From Tachypleus tridentatus (lineage: Eukaryota; Arthropoda; Merostomata; Xiphosura; Limulidae), in contig NC_134833.1 of assembly GCF_004210375.1 (NCBI RefSeq), positions 24,184,063 to 24,248,062 of the forward strand: a stretch of 64,000 nt of DNA, written 5' to 3'. A program made the position numbers and the translations under genes. Positions 52,501 to 60,002 of this stretch are shown one piece after another (the stretch's first letter is position 1; each line of letters opens with the position of its first letter). The notes under the pieces were generated by a model. The model had not been told where the DNA came from and did no database searches. It was given only the letters and a program-made list of their open reading frames with translations.

Positions 52501-55500
52501 TTTGATTGGTTACGAAGCTATAAAATATAAAATCAAACTGTACTGCCACACCCACCTGTCACATCCTGTCATTCAGGATTTCTTAATAGTACTCCCACAC
52601 ATTTAATTCTATATTGTGCATAGCCAATAGAAAGCCAAAGTTTGCATTTCTCAAATGATGCATTGTATAACATTAAGTTCTGAACATTTAAATGCTAATT
52701 TCACTCAGAGTACCAACAATGTTCCAGCTTGGATGAACATGTAATGGTCTTGTTGCATAGTTAGAAAGCCAGAACTGTTTAATAACGGGTAATGAAATTG
52801 TCTACATTTTGAATGTTATTAATCTATATTGTTTTGTGTAGTATTTAATTAAATAAGAATTATTAAGTGCATTACTATTATTAGTGTATAATAATTAGGG
52901 TTAACTATTTTTGACAAATAAGAACAATACAAAAGTTTGTGTATTTCTTGTTTGTTCTTTATGAATAATTATAAAAATAACTAAAATGTAAAATGAGGGC
53001 CTTTTTAGGTTAGTTAGCAGCAGATTTAGTAAAATGAATAATAATAATATGACAAAAACCTTTCACGAGGTACACCTGCAAACAGCTCTTCAGTAATGTA
53101 ATTTAATAATGCAATATAAGCTTCACATACCCGGAGTGATTTACCACTTATGACACAAATAGCACTTAGATACAGTTCAAAGGGCAATACAACAATAAAA
53201 TTGTATACCGTTACAAACTTAGAGCTAATGTTGTTTCATGTTACAATTTCAAGTCATTTTATAAAGAAAAAAGTAATTTAAATTTATTTAGATTTCTTTT
53301 TGGTGGTTACAAGGTCAGTTATTTTGACCAACACCATTTTAAGATCAAGTTGAGAAAATAACAAACAAAATACAAAGTTTTACTGAAGAAATACACTGGA
53401 AATGCAGTTGAGAGGTTTATACACTGGAAATGTAGTTCAGAGGTTTACACACCGGAAATGTAGTTCAGAGGTTTACACACCGGAAATGTAGTTCAGAGGT
53501 TTACACACTAGAAATGTAGTTCAGAGGTTTATGCATTTGAAATGTAGTTGAAAGGTTTATAGATTTGAAATGTAGTTAAGTGGTTTATACACTGAAAACG
53601 TAGTTGAGAGGTTTTAGGGATTTTGCAAAGGAAATTTGAGTTTTGAAATGAAGAAAAATATTTTAATTTTCACAGAAAAAATTAGTTCACACATGGACTA
53701 TTCAAAACATACATTCAATATATCCTTGGATAAATCTATTTTATTAAACTTACTTCACTCTAACATAGTTTTTTGTATGTGAAAGGCTTATAATATTAAC
53801 TTAAAGAATATTAAAGTTTGTGAAGACATATTCATACTGTATTGAGGTCAGTCAAATAAACTGAACCAGTGTTAAGTATTCAAATTAGTTACCTTTCACA
53901 AGATTTTAGAAACACACCTCACTGTTTACTTTCGCTTATATGGATTTCATATAGATACCAGCATTCTATTTTATGGAAGAATCAAATCATAAGACTTCAG
54001 TAAACTGGATATTATTTTATTACATTATTTTACCATTCTTGAATGTCACAGAACTAACCTTTTTAATTCTAGCCTTGGTTAGCTATTAAATCATACCTGA
54101 GTAATTCATAAGAAAATTTTTGAGACAGAGACCAGGATTTATAAAGTTGCGATTATATATATATATATAAAAATAAACATGTAAGTGATATAAATATGAA
54201 TTACACAAAAGTGTATGTTAAACTAGATTGACTGATCTAAATATAACAAAATGATATTACAAGACTTGTACTTAAGACCAAGTATGTGTAGAAAAGTGAA
54301 AAATAAAAACTGTTTACTATATACAAACTGGAGACATTTAACCAAAAATAAGCACAAAAGCTTTTCTAACAACATTATACTTTAACACAAAGAAATTAAT
54401 ATTTTAATGCCAATACTTTGACCTATGTTTTCATTTTGATACAATGGACTTAAAGAGCTTATGTGTTTACTTTCTATTACATGTACTTTTTCTGTTACAA
54501 TTCCATCATTTGAACTTCTTGAAAGTTATTTACAAAAAGAAAAACACAATGATCATGTTAAATAAATGAGACATAAATTCCTGCTATACTGAAATAAGAT
54601 ATGCTTTAATAAAGATAATTAATAAATAAACAGGAAAATTACAGAAAAGGTACAATTAGACTTCAAAATCACCAAAGCTAAAAATAATAAAAGCTAAAGT
54701 TAATTAACATGCTCTGTTTTTAATGTTTAAACATATTAATGTAATAGGGAAACTTACAACAATGAAAAATAAAATGACTTATCAAACACTCACAAAAAAA
54801 CCAACATTTAGATCCACCATTCTGTACTCTGTCCATCCTGAAATTAAAAAATGTTTGTATTCAATACTATGCTCTACACACTGATATCAAAAATATAAAT
54901 ATGGATTTAGATTTACTATCTCAATAACAGAAGTTATTGCATCATATTGCATCTCAAGAAAGATATATGTTAAAACAGTAAACAAGAAAACAGCAGCTAA
55001 CAGTTAACACAGAAATACATACAGACTGATAACCAGCAAAGGAAGCTAATAGTAAACATACAGAAATACATAGACTGATAACCAGCAAAGGAAGCTAATA
55101 GTAAACATACAGAAATACATACAGACTGATAACCAGCAAAGGAAGCTAAAAGTAAACATACAGAAATACATACAGACTGATAACCAGAAAACAGCAGATA
55201 ATAGTCAACATACAGAAATACGTACAGACTGATAACCATAAAATAGCAGATAATAGTCAACATACAGAAATACATAGACTGATAACCAGAAAACAGCAGA
55301 TAACAGTCAACATACAGAGATATATACAGAATGATACCCAGAAAACAGCAGCTAATAGTTAACATATAGAAATACATACAGACTGATAACCAGAAAACAG
55401 CAGCTAATAGTCAAAATACAGAGATATATACAGAATGATAACCAGAAAACAGCAGCTAATAGTCAACATACAGAATGATAACCAGAAAACAGCAGCTAAT

Positions 55501-56922
55501 AGTCAACATACAGAATGATAACTAGAAAACAGCAGCTAATAGTCAACATACAGATATATACACAGAATGATAACCAGAAAACAGCAGCTAATAGTCAAAA
55601 TACAGAGATATATACAGAATGATAACCAGAAAACAGCAGCTAATAGTCAACATACAGAATGATAACTAGAAAACAGCAGCTAATAGTCAACATACAGAAT
55701 GATAACTAGAAAACAGCAGCTAATAGTCAACATACAGAATGATAACTAGAAAACAGCAGCTAATAGTCAACATACAGAATGATAACCAGAAAACAGAAGC
55801 TAATAGTCAACATACTGAATGATAACCAGAGAACAGCAGCTAATAGTCAACATACAGAATGATACCCAGAAAACAGAAGCTAATAGTCAACATATAGAAA
55901 TACATACAGACTGATAACCAGCAAAGGAAGCTAATAGTTAACATACAGAGATATATACACAATGATACCCAGAAAACAGCAGCTAATAGTCAACATACAA
56001 AGATATATACAGAATGATAACCAGAAAACAGCAGCTAATAGTTAACATAGAGATATATACACAATGATACCCAGAAAACAGCAGCTAATAGTTAACATAC
56101 AGAGATATATACACAATGATACCCAGAAAACAGCAGCTAATAGTTAACATACAGAGATATATACACAATGATACCCAGAAAACAGCAGCTAATAGTTAAC
56201 ATACAGAGATATATACACAATGATACCCAGAAAACAGCAGCTAATAGTCAACATACAGAGATATATACAGAATGATAACCAGAAAACAGCAGCTAATAGT
56301 CAACGTACAGAATGATAACCAGAAAACAGCAGCTAATAGTCAACATACAGAATGATAACTAGAAAACAGAAGCTAATAGTCAACATACTGAATGATAACC
56401 AGAGAACAGCAGCTAATAGTCAACATACAGAGATATATACAGAATGATACCCAGAAAACAGCAGCTAATAGTCAACATACAGAGATATATACAGAATGAT
56501 AACCAGAAAACAGCAGCTAGTTAACATACAGAGATATATACAGAATGATAACCAGAAAACAGCAGCTAATAGTCAACATACAGATACATACAGAATGATA
56601 ACCAGAAAACAGCAGCTAACAGTCAACATAAAATTACATCAACTCAGATGAAACATTTAAACAAAGTATGAGAGTCTGTTGACAAAAGTAATGATTATTT
56701 AACTTAAAGAAAGTTGTATAGAAACTAAATAAAAGATGCAGCCCTACATTCTGATGAACATGGATTACAGTGTTAAGTACTAGCTGCATACTATAAACAT
56801 TTATAACTTCCAACAAAAAGTCACTTACCAATTGTCTGTCCATGCATGTGCAAAATCAGCAATCAACAGCAACTGGATGAGGATGAAGAGAAAGGCTCCA
56901 GCCATTCCAACATACATCCACA
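25352..56922 (-). CDS. SERINC (serine incorporator/TMS1) family multipass membrane protein, C-terminal two thirds
   Basis: Nine exons, all with GT-AG borders and matching phases: 56922-56829, 54837-54794, 50055-49882, 48492-48391, 44776-44620, 43727-43673, 37110-37077, 25877-25733 and 25559-25352. Joined, they give 1013 coding bases, about 336 residues. Family landmarks in order: '[14 protein letters not shown]' and 'DFAHAW'; 'NGGSKCW'; '[20 protein letters not shown]'; '[20 protein letters not shown]'; '[20 protein letters not shown]'. SERINCs are membrane proteins of the endomembrane system and plasma membrane, linked to incorporating serine into lipids and to lipid scrambling. About 160 N-terminal residues are missing and probably lie right of the window. 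The C-terminal tail after the last helix is longer than in human SERINC1 (known from memory) and rich in Asn, Gln and His. Introns range from 173 to about 11,200 bases. Without transcripts, the small exons (34, 44 and 55 bases) rest on phase, splice sites and position. Confidence 0.9.
25733..25877 (-). CDS. SERINC exon h (145 bases)
   Basis: Acceptor ttgtttttcag|CTGCT, donor TTTAG|gtaagg. Encodes [20 protein letters not shown] followed by [20 protein letters not shown] and MQLTHWF, matching the family's '[24 protein letters not shown]'. A short minus-strand open frame overlapping it in another frame is a shadow. Confidence 0.95.
25951..26199. mobile_element. 249-bp mariner-type MITE
   Basis: Terminal inverted repeats: CAGGGTGTTTGGAAAGTCAT at the left, and the complement of the right end reads CAGGGTGTTCAGAAAGTCAC. 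Flanked by TA at 25949-25950 and 26200-26201, as expected for Tc1/mariner insertion. No transposase frame. It sits within the 51-bp minisatellite. Confidence 0.88.
26353..28694 (-). mobile_element. Tigger/pogo-type DNA transposon, 2342 bp
   Basis: Ends are CAGTGGTACCTCGGTTCTCG at the left and, on the complement of the right end, CAGTGGCACCTTGGTTCTTG. Both are flanked by TA (26351-26352 and 28695-28696). Internal inverted homology extends about 40-60 bases, as in Tigger elements. It carries a degenerate transposase on the minus strand and is inserted in the 51-bp minisatellite. Confidence 0.95.
26670..28404 (-). pseudogene. Tigger/jerky-like transposase, inactivated
   Basis: Start ATG at 28404 ([17 protein letters not shown]), then an in-frame TGA. 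The N-terminal part has a CENP-B-like helix-turn-helix ('[20 protein letters not shown]') and a second DNA-binding segment ('[11 protein letters not shown]'). DDE-superfamily landmarks follow: '[15 protein letters not shown]' for the first Asp, '[12 protein letters not shown]' for the second and '[12 protein letters not shown]' for the third. Further stops lie near 27608-27675 and at 27307-27309, and a frameshift near 27000 precedes the C-terminal part. The catalytic motifs are all still recognisable but the copy cannot encode a full protein. The host gene is transcribed in the same direction. Confidence 0.93.
30718..34289 (-). pseudogene. LINE copy 1 ORF2 (endonuclease, reverse transcriptase, RNase H), broken
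   Basis: ATG at 34289 opens 'MATLIQWNC', but an in-frame TGA follows within ten codons. AP-like endonuclease: 'LSLQET', '[13 protein letters not shown]' and 'LGSDHFPIL' (34200-33600). RT: '[10 protein letters not shown]' and, at the catalytic site, 'LCVDNFHIS', where the usual Y-x-D-D box has lost its Tyr and second Asp. RNase H: '[17 protein letters not shown]', '[12 protein letters not shown]' and '[10 protein letters not shown]' (31430-31165). C-terminal '[20 protein letters not shown]' ends at the TAG at 30718. Several frameshifts lie between domains. RT plus RNase H places it nearer the I clade than classic jockey. Confidence 0.92.
34292..35395 (-). pseudogene. LINE copy 1 ORF1 (gag-like, zinc knuckles), broken
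   Basis: Three CCHC knuckles: '[14 protein letters not shown]', '[14 protein letters not shown]' and '[15 protein letters not shown]', at about 34820-34990. Upstream is '[15 protein letters not shown]' and an RRM-like region ('[11 protein letters not shown]', '[18 protein letters not shown]'), as in I and jockey ORF1 proteins that bind element RNA. The frame contains a TAG near 35382 and a frameshift near 34690. The C-terminal part continues in another frame to the stop at 34292 and ends with a basic run. It ends three bases before the ATG of ORF2 at 34289. Confidence 0.88.
36516..37076. other. intron sequence, unique
   Basis: Between the minisatellite and exon g. A possible small exon (about 36932-36954, minus strand) was considered and set aside. 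Nothing else seen. Confidence 0.5.
37077..37110 (-). CDS. SERINC exon g (34 bases)
   Basis: Acceptor tgttacag|TGCTG, donor GGTCAT|gtaagt. Starting in phase 0 and ending in phase 1, it bridges exons f and h exactly. Encodes [11 protein letters not shown] in the hydrophilic loop before the conserved 'YSYS' helix. No sequence match to other SERINCs is claimed; the phase fit and strong splice sites are the evidence. It may be an alternative exon. Confidence 0.62.
37111..37490. other. intron sequence upstream of exon g
   Basis: Unique AT-rich DNA. A 64-residue plus-strand frame is antisense to the gene and unconvincing. Confidence 0.5.
38105..39073 (-). mobile_element. Penelope-like element, 5'-truncated copy (left, inverted)
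   Basis: The minus strand carries the end of the RT ('[19 protein letters not shown]', '[20 protein letters not shown]'), a linker and the GIY-YIG region (complement of 'ccaatatacaagtcgtggca', 38347-38366) down to the 3' end near 38105. Its protein differs at many positions from the right-hand copy, so the two are not a recent exact duplication. The truncated end abuts the 5' side of the right-hand copy. Confidence 0.85.
39074..41615 (+). mobile_element. Penelope-like retroelement (right copy)
   Basis: A Penelope-type order on the plus strand: N-terminal region, RT, linker, GIY-YIG endonuclease, then a noncoding terminal stretch (41400-41615). That stretch contains, on its complement, 'aacccacttgtagag', 'ggctggtatgggta' and 'caacattgtttcaacc'-like motifs also seen in isolated fragments elsewhere in the window. 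Together with the left copy it forms a head-to-head inverted pair, an arrangement well known for this class. No clear target-site duplication was found. Confidence 0.88.
39090..41360 (+). pseudogene. Penelope-like RT/GIY-YIG protein, inactivated
   Basis: Recognisable pieces in shifting frames: '[18 protein letters not shown]' (39740-39795); '[13 protein letters not shown]' (40160-40200); '[20 protein letters not shown]' (40350-40405); the catalytic box '[11 protein letters not shown]' (40469-40500); '[20 protein letters not shown]' (40560-40620); and a GIY-YIG domain, '[20 protein letters not shown]' followed by 'LKEHKK' (41115-41195). RT catalytic residues are intact in sequence, but stops (for example at 40215 and after 40652) and frameshifts disable the frame. 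The GIY-YIG nuclease downstream of the RT is diagnostic for canonical Penelope-like elements. Confidence 0.9.
42848..42905. mobile_element. short fragment resembling Penelope-like terminal DNA
   Basis: 'gtaaaaacggctcgtttggg' followed by 'ttgagaaaatattttacgta' breaks the 41-bp array. Compare 'gtaaaaatggctggtatggg' on the complement of 41.55 kb. Too short to assign firmly. Confidence 0.4.
43673..43727 (-). CDS. SERINC exon f (55 bases)
   Basis: Very strong acceptor (ttttcttttcttatag|AATAA) and donor CAAAAG|gtaccc. Phase 2 in, phase 0 out. Encodes [18 protein letters not shown], which sits where human SERINC1 has 'SSIRTSNNSQVNKL', so the placement is supported by position and a loose match. Confidence 0.78.
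43970..44425. repeat. 112-bp direct repeat, 4 copies, in the intron between exons e and f
   Basis: Copies start at 43971, 44083, 44195 and 44307 ('atcacaactatataggggtt'...). Nearly identical, so recent. Confidence 0.97.
44620..44776 (-). CDS. SERINC exon e (157 bases, possibly longer)
   Basis: Minimal acceptor tttatccag|ATCAAGG, donor TCAAT|gtaagt. Encodes a hydrophilic loop ([20 protein letters not shown], then [12 protein letters not shown]) and the helix '[17 protein letters not shown]'. The frame stays open upstream of the acceptor through the whole 48-bp array, so the exon may be extended by 16-residue repeats if an upstream acceptor is used. Confidence 0.88.
44777..45262 (-). repeat. 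48-bp array carrying copies of the SERINC exon e acceptor; possible coding repeat
   Basis: Ten units of exactly 48 bp lie directly upstream (minus strand) of exon e. Each contains a copy of the acceptor region: tttatctag|ATCAACAAG in seven units, with cttg or ctgg replacing ctag in three. In the exon's frame the unit reads [16 protein letters not shown], with His replacing the Pro in several units, without a stop or indel, and runs straight into exon e as '...[12 protein letters not shown]'. It may be an in-frame extension of the exon, an array of alternative acceptors, or simply a minisatellite seeded at the exon edge. No ATG occurs in this frame of the array. Confidence 0.9.
45330..46735. 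repeat. 33-bp minisatellite, about 40 copies
   Basis: Unit 'ctactgatcctgaataccag' + 'ctactgtgttaac'. As a multiple of three it gives plus-strand open frames with 11-residue repeats (45504-45797 and 45802-46119), antisense to SERINC and not genes. A higher-order block repeats at 46255-46640. Confidence 0.92.
46740..48190. repeat. 42-47-bp minisatellite, about 33 copies
   Basis: Unit 'ggtactacatctaaccaata' + 'tgatgagtataaataccaaa' + 'ctataaa', changing gradually along the array ('acatgtaacc' variant after 47770). Located in the intron between exons d and e, next to the 33-bp array. Confidence 0.92.
48391..48492 (-). CDS. SERINC exon d (102 bases)
   Basis: Acceptor atttcag|ATACT, donor CATACAG|gtacag. 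Encodes [20 protein letters not shown] and [13 protein letters not shown]. The 'LQSSVI..Y.MYLTWSA' stretch is among the most conserved of the family. In vertebrate SERINCs the following loop has a Cys-Asn-Pro; here that would fall in the next exon or in its repeat extension. Confidence 0.95.
48815..49390. repeat. 48-bp minisatellite, about 12 copies
   Basis: Unit 'accatagctgacaatattct' + 'ttgaatcacaacttacacta' + 'tactttag' in the intron between exons c and d. A minus-strand frame of 97 residues translates it. It does not reach either exon, and indels break its frame. Confidence 0.93.
49391..49881. other. intron sequence after exon c
   Basis: Degenerate traces of the 48-bp repeat up to about 49570, then unique AT-rich DNA. 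Confidence 0.5.
49882..50055 (-). CDS. SERINC exon c (174 bases)
   Basis: Acceptor tttatag|TTATG, donor GAAAAAA|gtatgc. Encodes two hydrophobic segments, '[20 protein letters not shown]' and '[20 protein letters not shown]', with an extracellular or lumenal loop '[11 protein letters not shown]' between them. Phase 1 at both ends. Confidence 0.93.
50056..50290. repeat. 98-bp direct repeat, about 2.3 copies, beside exon c acceptor
   Basis: 'aatctaatgtaatacttgat' starts at 50079, 50177 and (changed to aatctaaagtgat) 50275. The first copy begins about 24 bases from the exon c acceptor. Confidence 0.9.
50291..51629. other. intron sequence, nothing recognised
   Basis: Unique AT-rich DNA. It shows distant similarity in order to 52401-53375 ('gccacatccacctgtcatgt' / 'gccacacccacctgtcacat'; 'taaaatgtaagaaaagtgac' / 'taaaatgtaaaatgagggcc'), suggesting an old direct duplication of about 2 kb. 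Confidence 0.5.
51630..51815. mobile_element. Penelope-like terminal fragment in a foldback
   Basis: 'gaggagaaacccacttgaag' then 'gctggtatgggtattaaaac' and 'aaatagaaaacaacattttg' (51634-51737). An inverted partner follows at 51752-51808 (complement reads 'ggctggtatgcatattaaaa' and 'gagaacaacattttga'). The arms are about 55 bases with a short loop. Confidence 0.6.
52150..52400. repeat. 38-bp minisatellite, about 6 copies
   Basis: Unit 'ctatcctgaatttcctacag' + 'tgagacacgtgacatttt', two units shortened. Confidence 0.9.
52401..53375. other. intron sequence, nothing recognised
   Basis: AT-rich. Looks like an old duplicate of 50.4-51.5 kb. Confidence 0.5.
53376..53615. repeat. 28-bp minisatellite, about 8 copies
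   Basis: Unit 'gaaatgtagttcagaggttt' + 'acacaccg'. Confidence 0.92.
53616..54793. other. intron sequence, nothing recognised
   Basis: AT-rich with a short (TA)n at 54154-54170. Confidence 0.5.
54794..54837 (-). CDS. SERINC exon b (44 bases)
   Basis: Acceptor atttcag|GATGG, donor TTTTTTT|gtgagt. Completes the split Trp codon and encodes [14 protein letters not shown], matching the family's 'EEGNSRCW' position. Ends in phase 1, as the next exon requires. Confidence 0.88.
54985..56632. repeat. about 52-bp minisatellite with short variants, about 34 copies
   Basis: Unit 'acagcagctaatagtcaaca' + 'tacagagatatatacagaat' + 'gataaccagaaa'; a variant of about 39-40 bp lacks 'agatatatac'. It occupies most of the intron between exons a and b. 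The 126-residue minus-strand frame at 54997-55377 is repeat translation. Confidence 0.95.
56829..56922 (-). CDS. SERINC exon a (first visible): '[13 protein letters not shown]...'
   Basis: Acceptor cctatcag|TGTGG and donor AATTG|gtaagt. Starts phase 1, ends phase 2. Encodes [16 protein letters not shown], then [14 protein letters not shown]; the GAF.FILIQ...DFAH.W pattern is a SERINC hallmark. The acceptor and the first 14 exon bases are copied in the 80-bp array directly upstream. Confidence 0.93.
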
Positions 56923-57600
56923 CTGATAGGAAAAGTGTTTAGTATTAGTACAGTACTTAACTACAAATATAATGAACTAAATACAATTAACATACATCCA
57001 CACTGATAGGAAAAGTGTTTAGTATTAGTACAGTATTTAACTACAAATATAATGAACTAAATACAATTAACATACATCCACACTGATAGGAAAAGTGTTT
57101 AGTATTAGTACAGTATTTAACTACAAATATAATGAACTAAATACAATTAACATACATCCACACTGATAGGAAAAGTGTTTAGTATTAGTACACTATTTAA
57201 CTACAAATATAATGAACTAAATACAATTAACATACATCCACACTGAAAGGAAAAGTGTTTAGTATTAGTACAGTATTTAACTACAAATATAATGAACTAA
57301 ATACAATTAACATACATCCACACTGATAGGAAAAGTGTTTAGTATTAGTACACTATTTAACTACAAATATAATGAACTAAATACAATTAACATACATCCA
57401 CACTGATAGGAAAAGTGTTTAGTATTAGTACAGTATTTAACTACATATATAATGAACTAAATACAATTAACATACATCCACACTGATAGGAAAAGTGTTT
57501 AGTATTAGTACAGTATTTAACTACAAATATAATGAACTAAATACAATTAACATACATCCACACTGATAGGAAAAGTGTTTAGTATTAGTACAGTATTTAG
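56923..57600 (-). repeat. 80-bp array carrying copies of the SERINC exon a splice acceptor
   Basis: Units start at 57001, 57081, 57161, 57241, 57321, 57401, 57481 and 57561 in register with the genuine acceptor at 56921. Each contains, on the minus strand, cttttcctatcag|TGTGGATGTATGTT, the true acceptor plus the first 14 bases of exon a, and then diverges. In the exon frame each copy reaches a TAG after eight codons. At least eight complete decoy acceptors therefore precede the real one. Confidence 0.97.
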
Positions 57601-59045
57601 ATTAACTACAACTCTTCTTAAGTGTAACTAACAAACATACACAAAATATAAATAGTGTGTATTTTACAACTCTTCTTATGCTAACTGGCAAACATACACA
57701 AAATATAAATAATGTCTACTTTACCACCCTCTTCAAGTGTAATTGACAAATATACACAAAATATAAATATTTTACAACCCTTCTCAAGTGTAACTGACAA
57801 ACATACACAAAATATAAATATGTATTTTACAACCCTTCTAAGTGTGAGTGACAAATACAAAAAATATAATTAATGTATATTTTACAACCCTTTTCAAGTG
57901 CAAGCAATAAATGTACATCCACACAACCCTTTTCAAGTGCAAGGAATAGGTAAAAAATAATGTTTTTTACAACCCTTTTCAAGTGTAAGCAATAAATGTA
58001 CACAAAATAATGTCTATTTTACAACCCTTTTCAAGTGTAAGCAATAAATAAAAATGAAACCCTTTTCAAGTGTAAGCAATAAATGTACACAAAATAATGT
58101 CTATTTTACAACCCTTTTCAAGTGTAAGCAATAAATGTACACAAAATAATGTCTATTTTACAACCCTTTTCAAGTGTAAGCAATAAATGTAACAAAAGTG
58201 TTTAGTATTAGTACAGTCTATTTACAACCCTTTTCAAGTGTAAGCAATAAATGTACACAAATATAATGAACTAAATACAATTAACATGTCATTTTACAAC
58301 CCTGATAAGGAAAAATAAATGTACACAAAATAATGTCTATTTTACAACCCTTTTCAAGTAAGCAATAAATGTACAGTCTATTTTACAACCCTTTCAAGTG
58401 TACAAAAATATAATTTTACAACCCTTTTCAAGTGTAACTAAATGTACACAAAATAATGTCTATTTTACAACCCTTTTCAATGAAAGCAATAAATGTACAC
58501 AAAATAATGTCTATTTTACAACCCTTTTCAAGTGTAAGCAATAAATGTACAATAATGTCTATTTAGATTAACTCTACAACCCTTTTCAAGTGTAAGCAAT
58601 AAATAACAAAATAATGTCTATTTTACAACCCTTTTCAAGTGTAAGCAATAAATGTACAATATAATGTATATTTTACAACCCTTTTCAAGTGTAAGCAATA
58701 AATGTACACAAAATAATGTCTATTTTACAACCCTTTTCAAGTGTAAGCAATAAATGTACACAAAATAATGTCTATTTTACAACCCTTTTCAAGTGTAAGC
58801 AATAAATGTACACAAAATAATGTCTATTTTACAACCCTTTTCAAGTGTAAGCAATAAATGTACACAAAATAATGTCTATTTTACAACCCTTTTCAAGTGT
58901 AAGCAATAAATGTACACAAAATAATGTCTATTTCAACCCTTTTCAAGTGTAAGCAATAAATGTACATAAAATAATGTCTATTTTACAACCCTTTTCAAGT
59001 GTAAGCAATAAATGTACACATAATAATGTCTATTTTACAACCCTT
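57601..59045. repeat. 52-bp minisatellite, about 26 copies, partly mosaic
   Basis: Unit 'ttttacaacccttttcaagt' + 'gtaagcaataaatgtacaca' + 'aaataatgtcta'. Regular at 58660-59040. Irregular between 58150 and 58640, with units shortened and interrupted by pieces of the neighbouring 80-bp satellite. Confidence 0.93.
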
Positions 59046-60002
59046 CTTACTTATATACATGAAATATTTAGTAGATTAGTAGGAAGATTTTATGTACAGT
59101 ATGTTCTTTTTGTGAAAAATAATTATTTCTTAAAGTATTCTAATTAGAATGTCTAATTTTACGTTTCACACAAAAACTAAACAGAATTATCTTTGTAACC
59201 AGTGGTAGAAAATTAGATTTTAACAATAATATAAGTAGAAGTAACATTATGTTTTTTTTATTCAATGAACTCAATAAAAGTGAAAACTTTCAACTGATGG
59301 TTAGGTTTCTGCAACTCAGATGACAAGATTTTCCTTACAATAAAATGTGTTTCAGATTGTACCTCACCACTCTACACAACAGAGAGGTATTATATCAAGA
59401 TGCTTCTATAAATAGTTTTGTTCTTGATATAAAACTTTCACCCCAATACATATTATGTACTGTACCAGCCTGTGATGTCATTACACTGTAACTCTCCAAG
59501 TGTATTAATCTCCACCAACACTAGCATTTGAACAAAGGCTCATTCTTGATGAAACACATGGACAAGAGTGTCTGAAACACAGACTTCAATTATTCACAAC
59601 CCGAGATGAAACACCCACCTCATGTTGACAAAATGTTCCTATGGAACCAAGGAAAGACAAAAAGATGCAAATGAAATCTCAAAAATGAGTTAAGGAACTG
59701 TTATGCATTACTTATAATCTGGAGAAAAGATATATCAAATTCTCGGTGCCAAGAACAAGTGAGAAAAAATGTGGAAAGAAGAAATTTCCAAGATAGAAAG
59801 AGAAACTCGAGGAAAGTAGAGGTGTTGTGGCACAGATCACAGAAAAGGACAACAACTTTGAAGAAAAGAATGCTCTAAGAGATCAGAGTGAAACTGAAAC
59901 AAACAGATATCAGCATGAACTCAAGTATCAGAGAAGGGAGAAAAATGAAGTTCATGCAGTATTGTAACCTGAAACTTATAAAAACAACTGTAGAAAGTTG
60001 GT
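59046..60002. other. unique DNA left of LINE copy 2
   Basis: AT-rich to 59630, then a purine-rich stretch (59640-59960) with a 94-residue plus-strand frame running into LINE sequence. No domain recognised. No SERINC N-terminal exon seen. Confidence 0.5.

Noticed and set aside
54997..55377. 126-residue minus-strand open frame rich in Tyr, Cys and Leu
   Set aside because: Translation of the about 52-bp minisatellite; neighbouring units shift frame.
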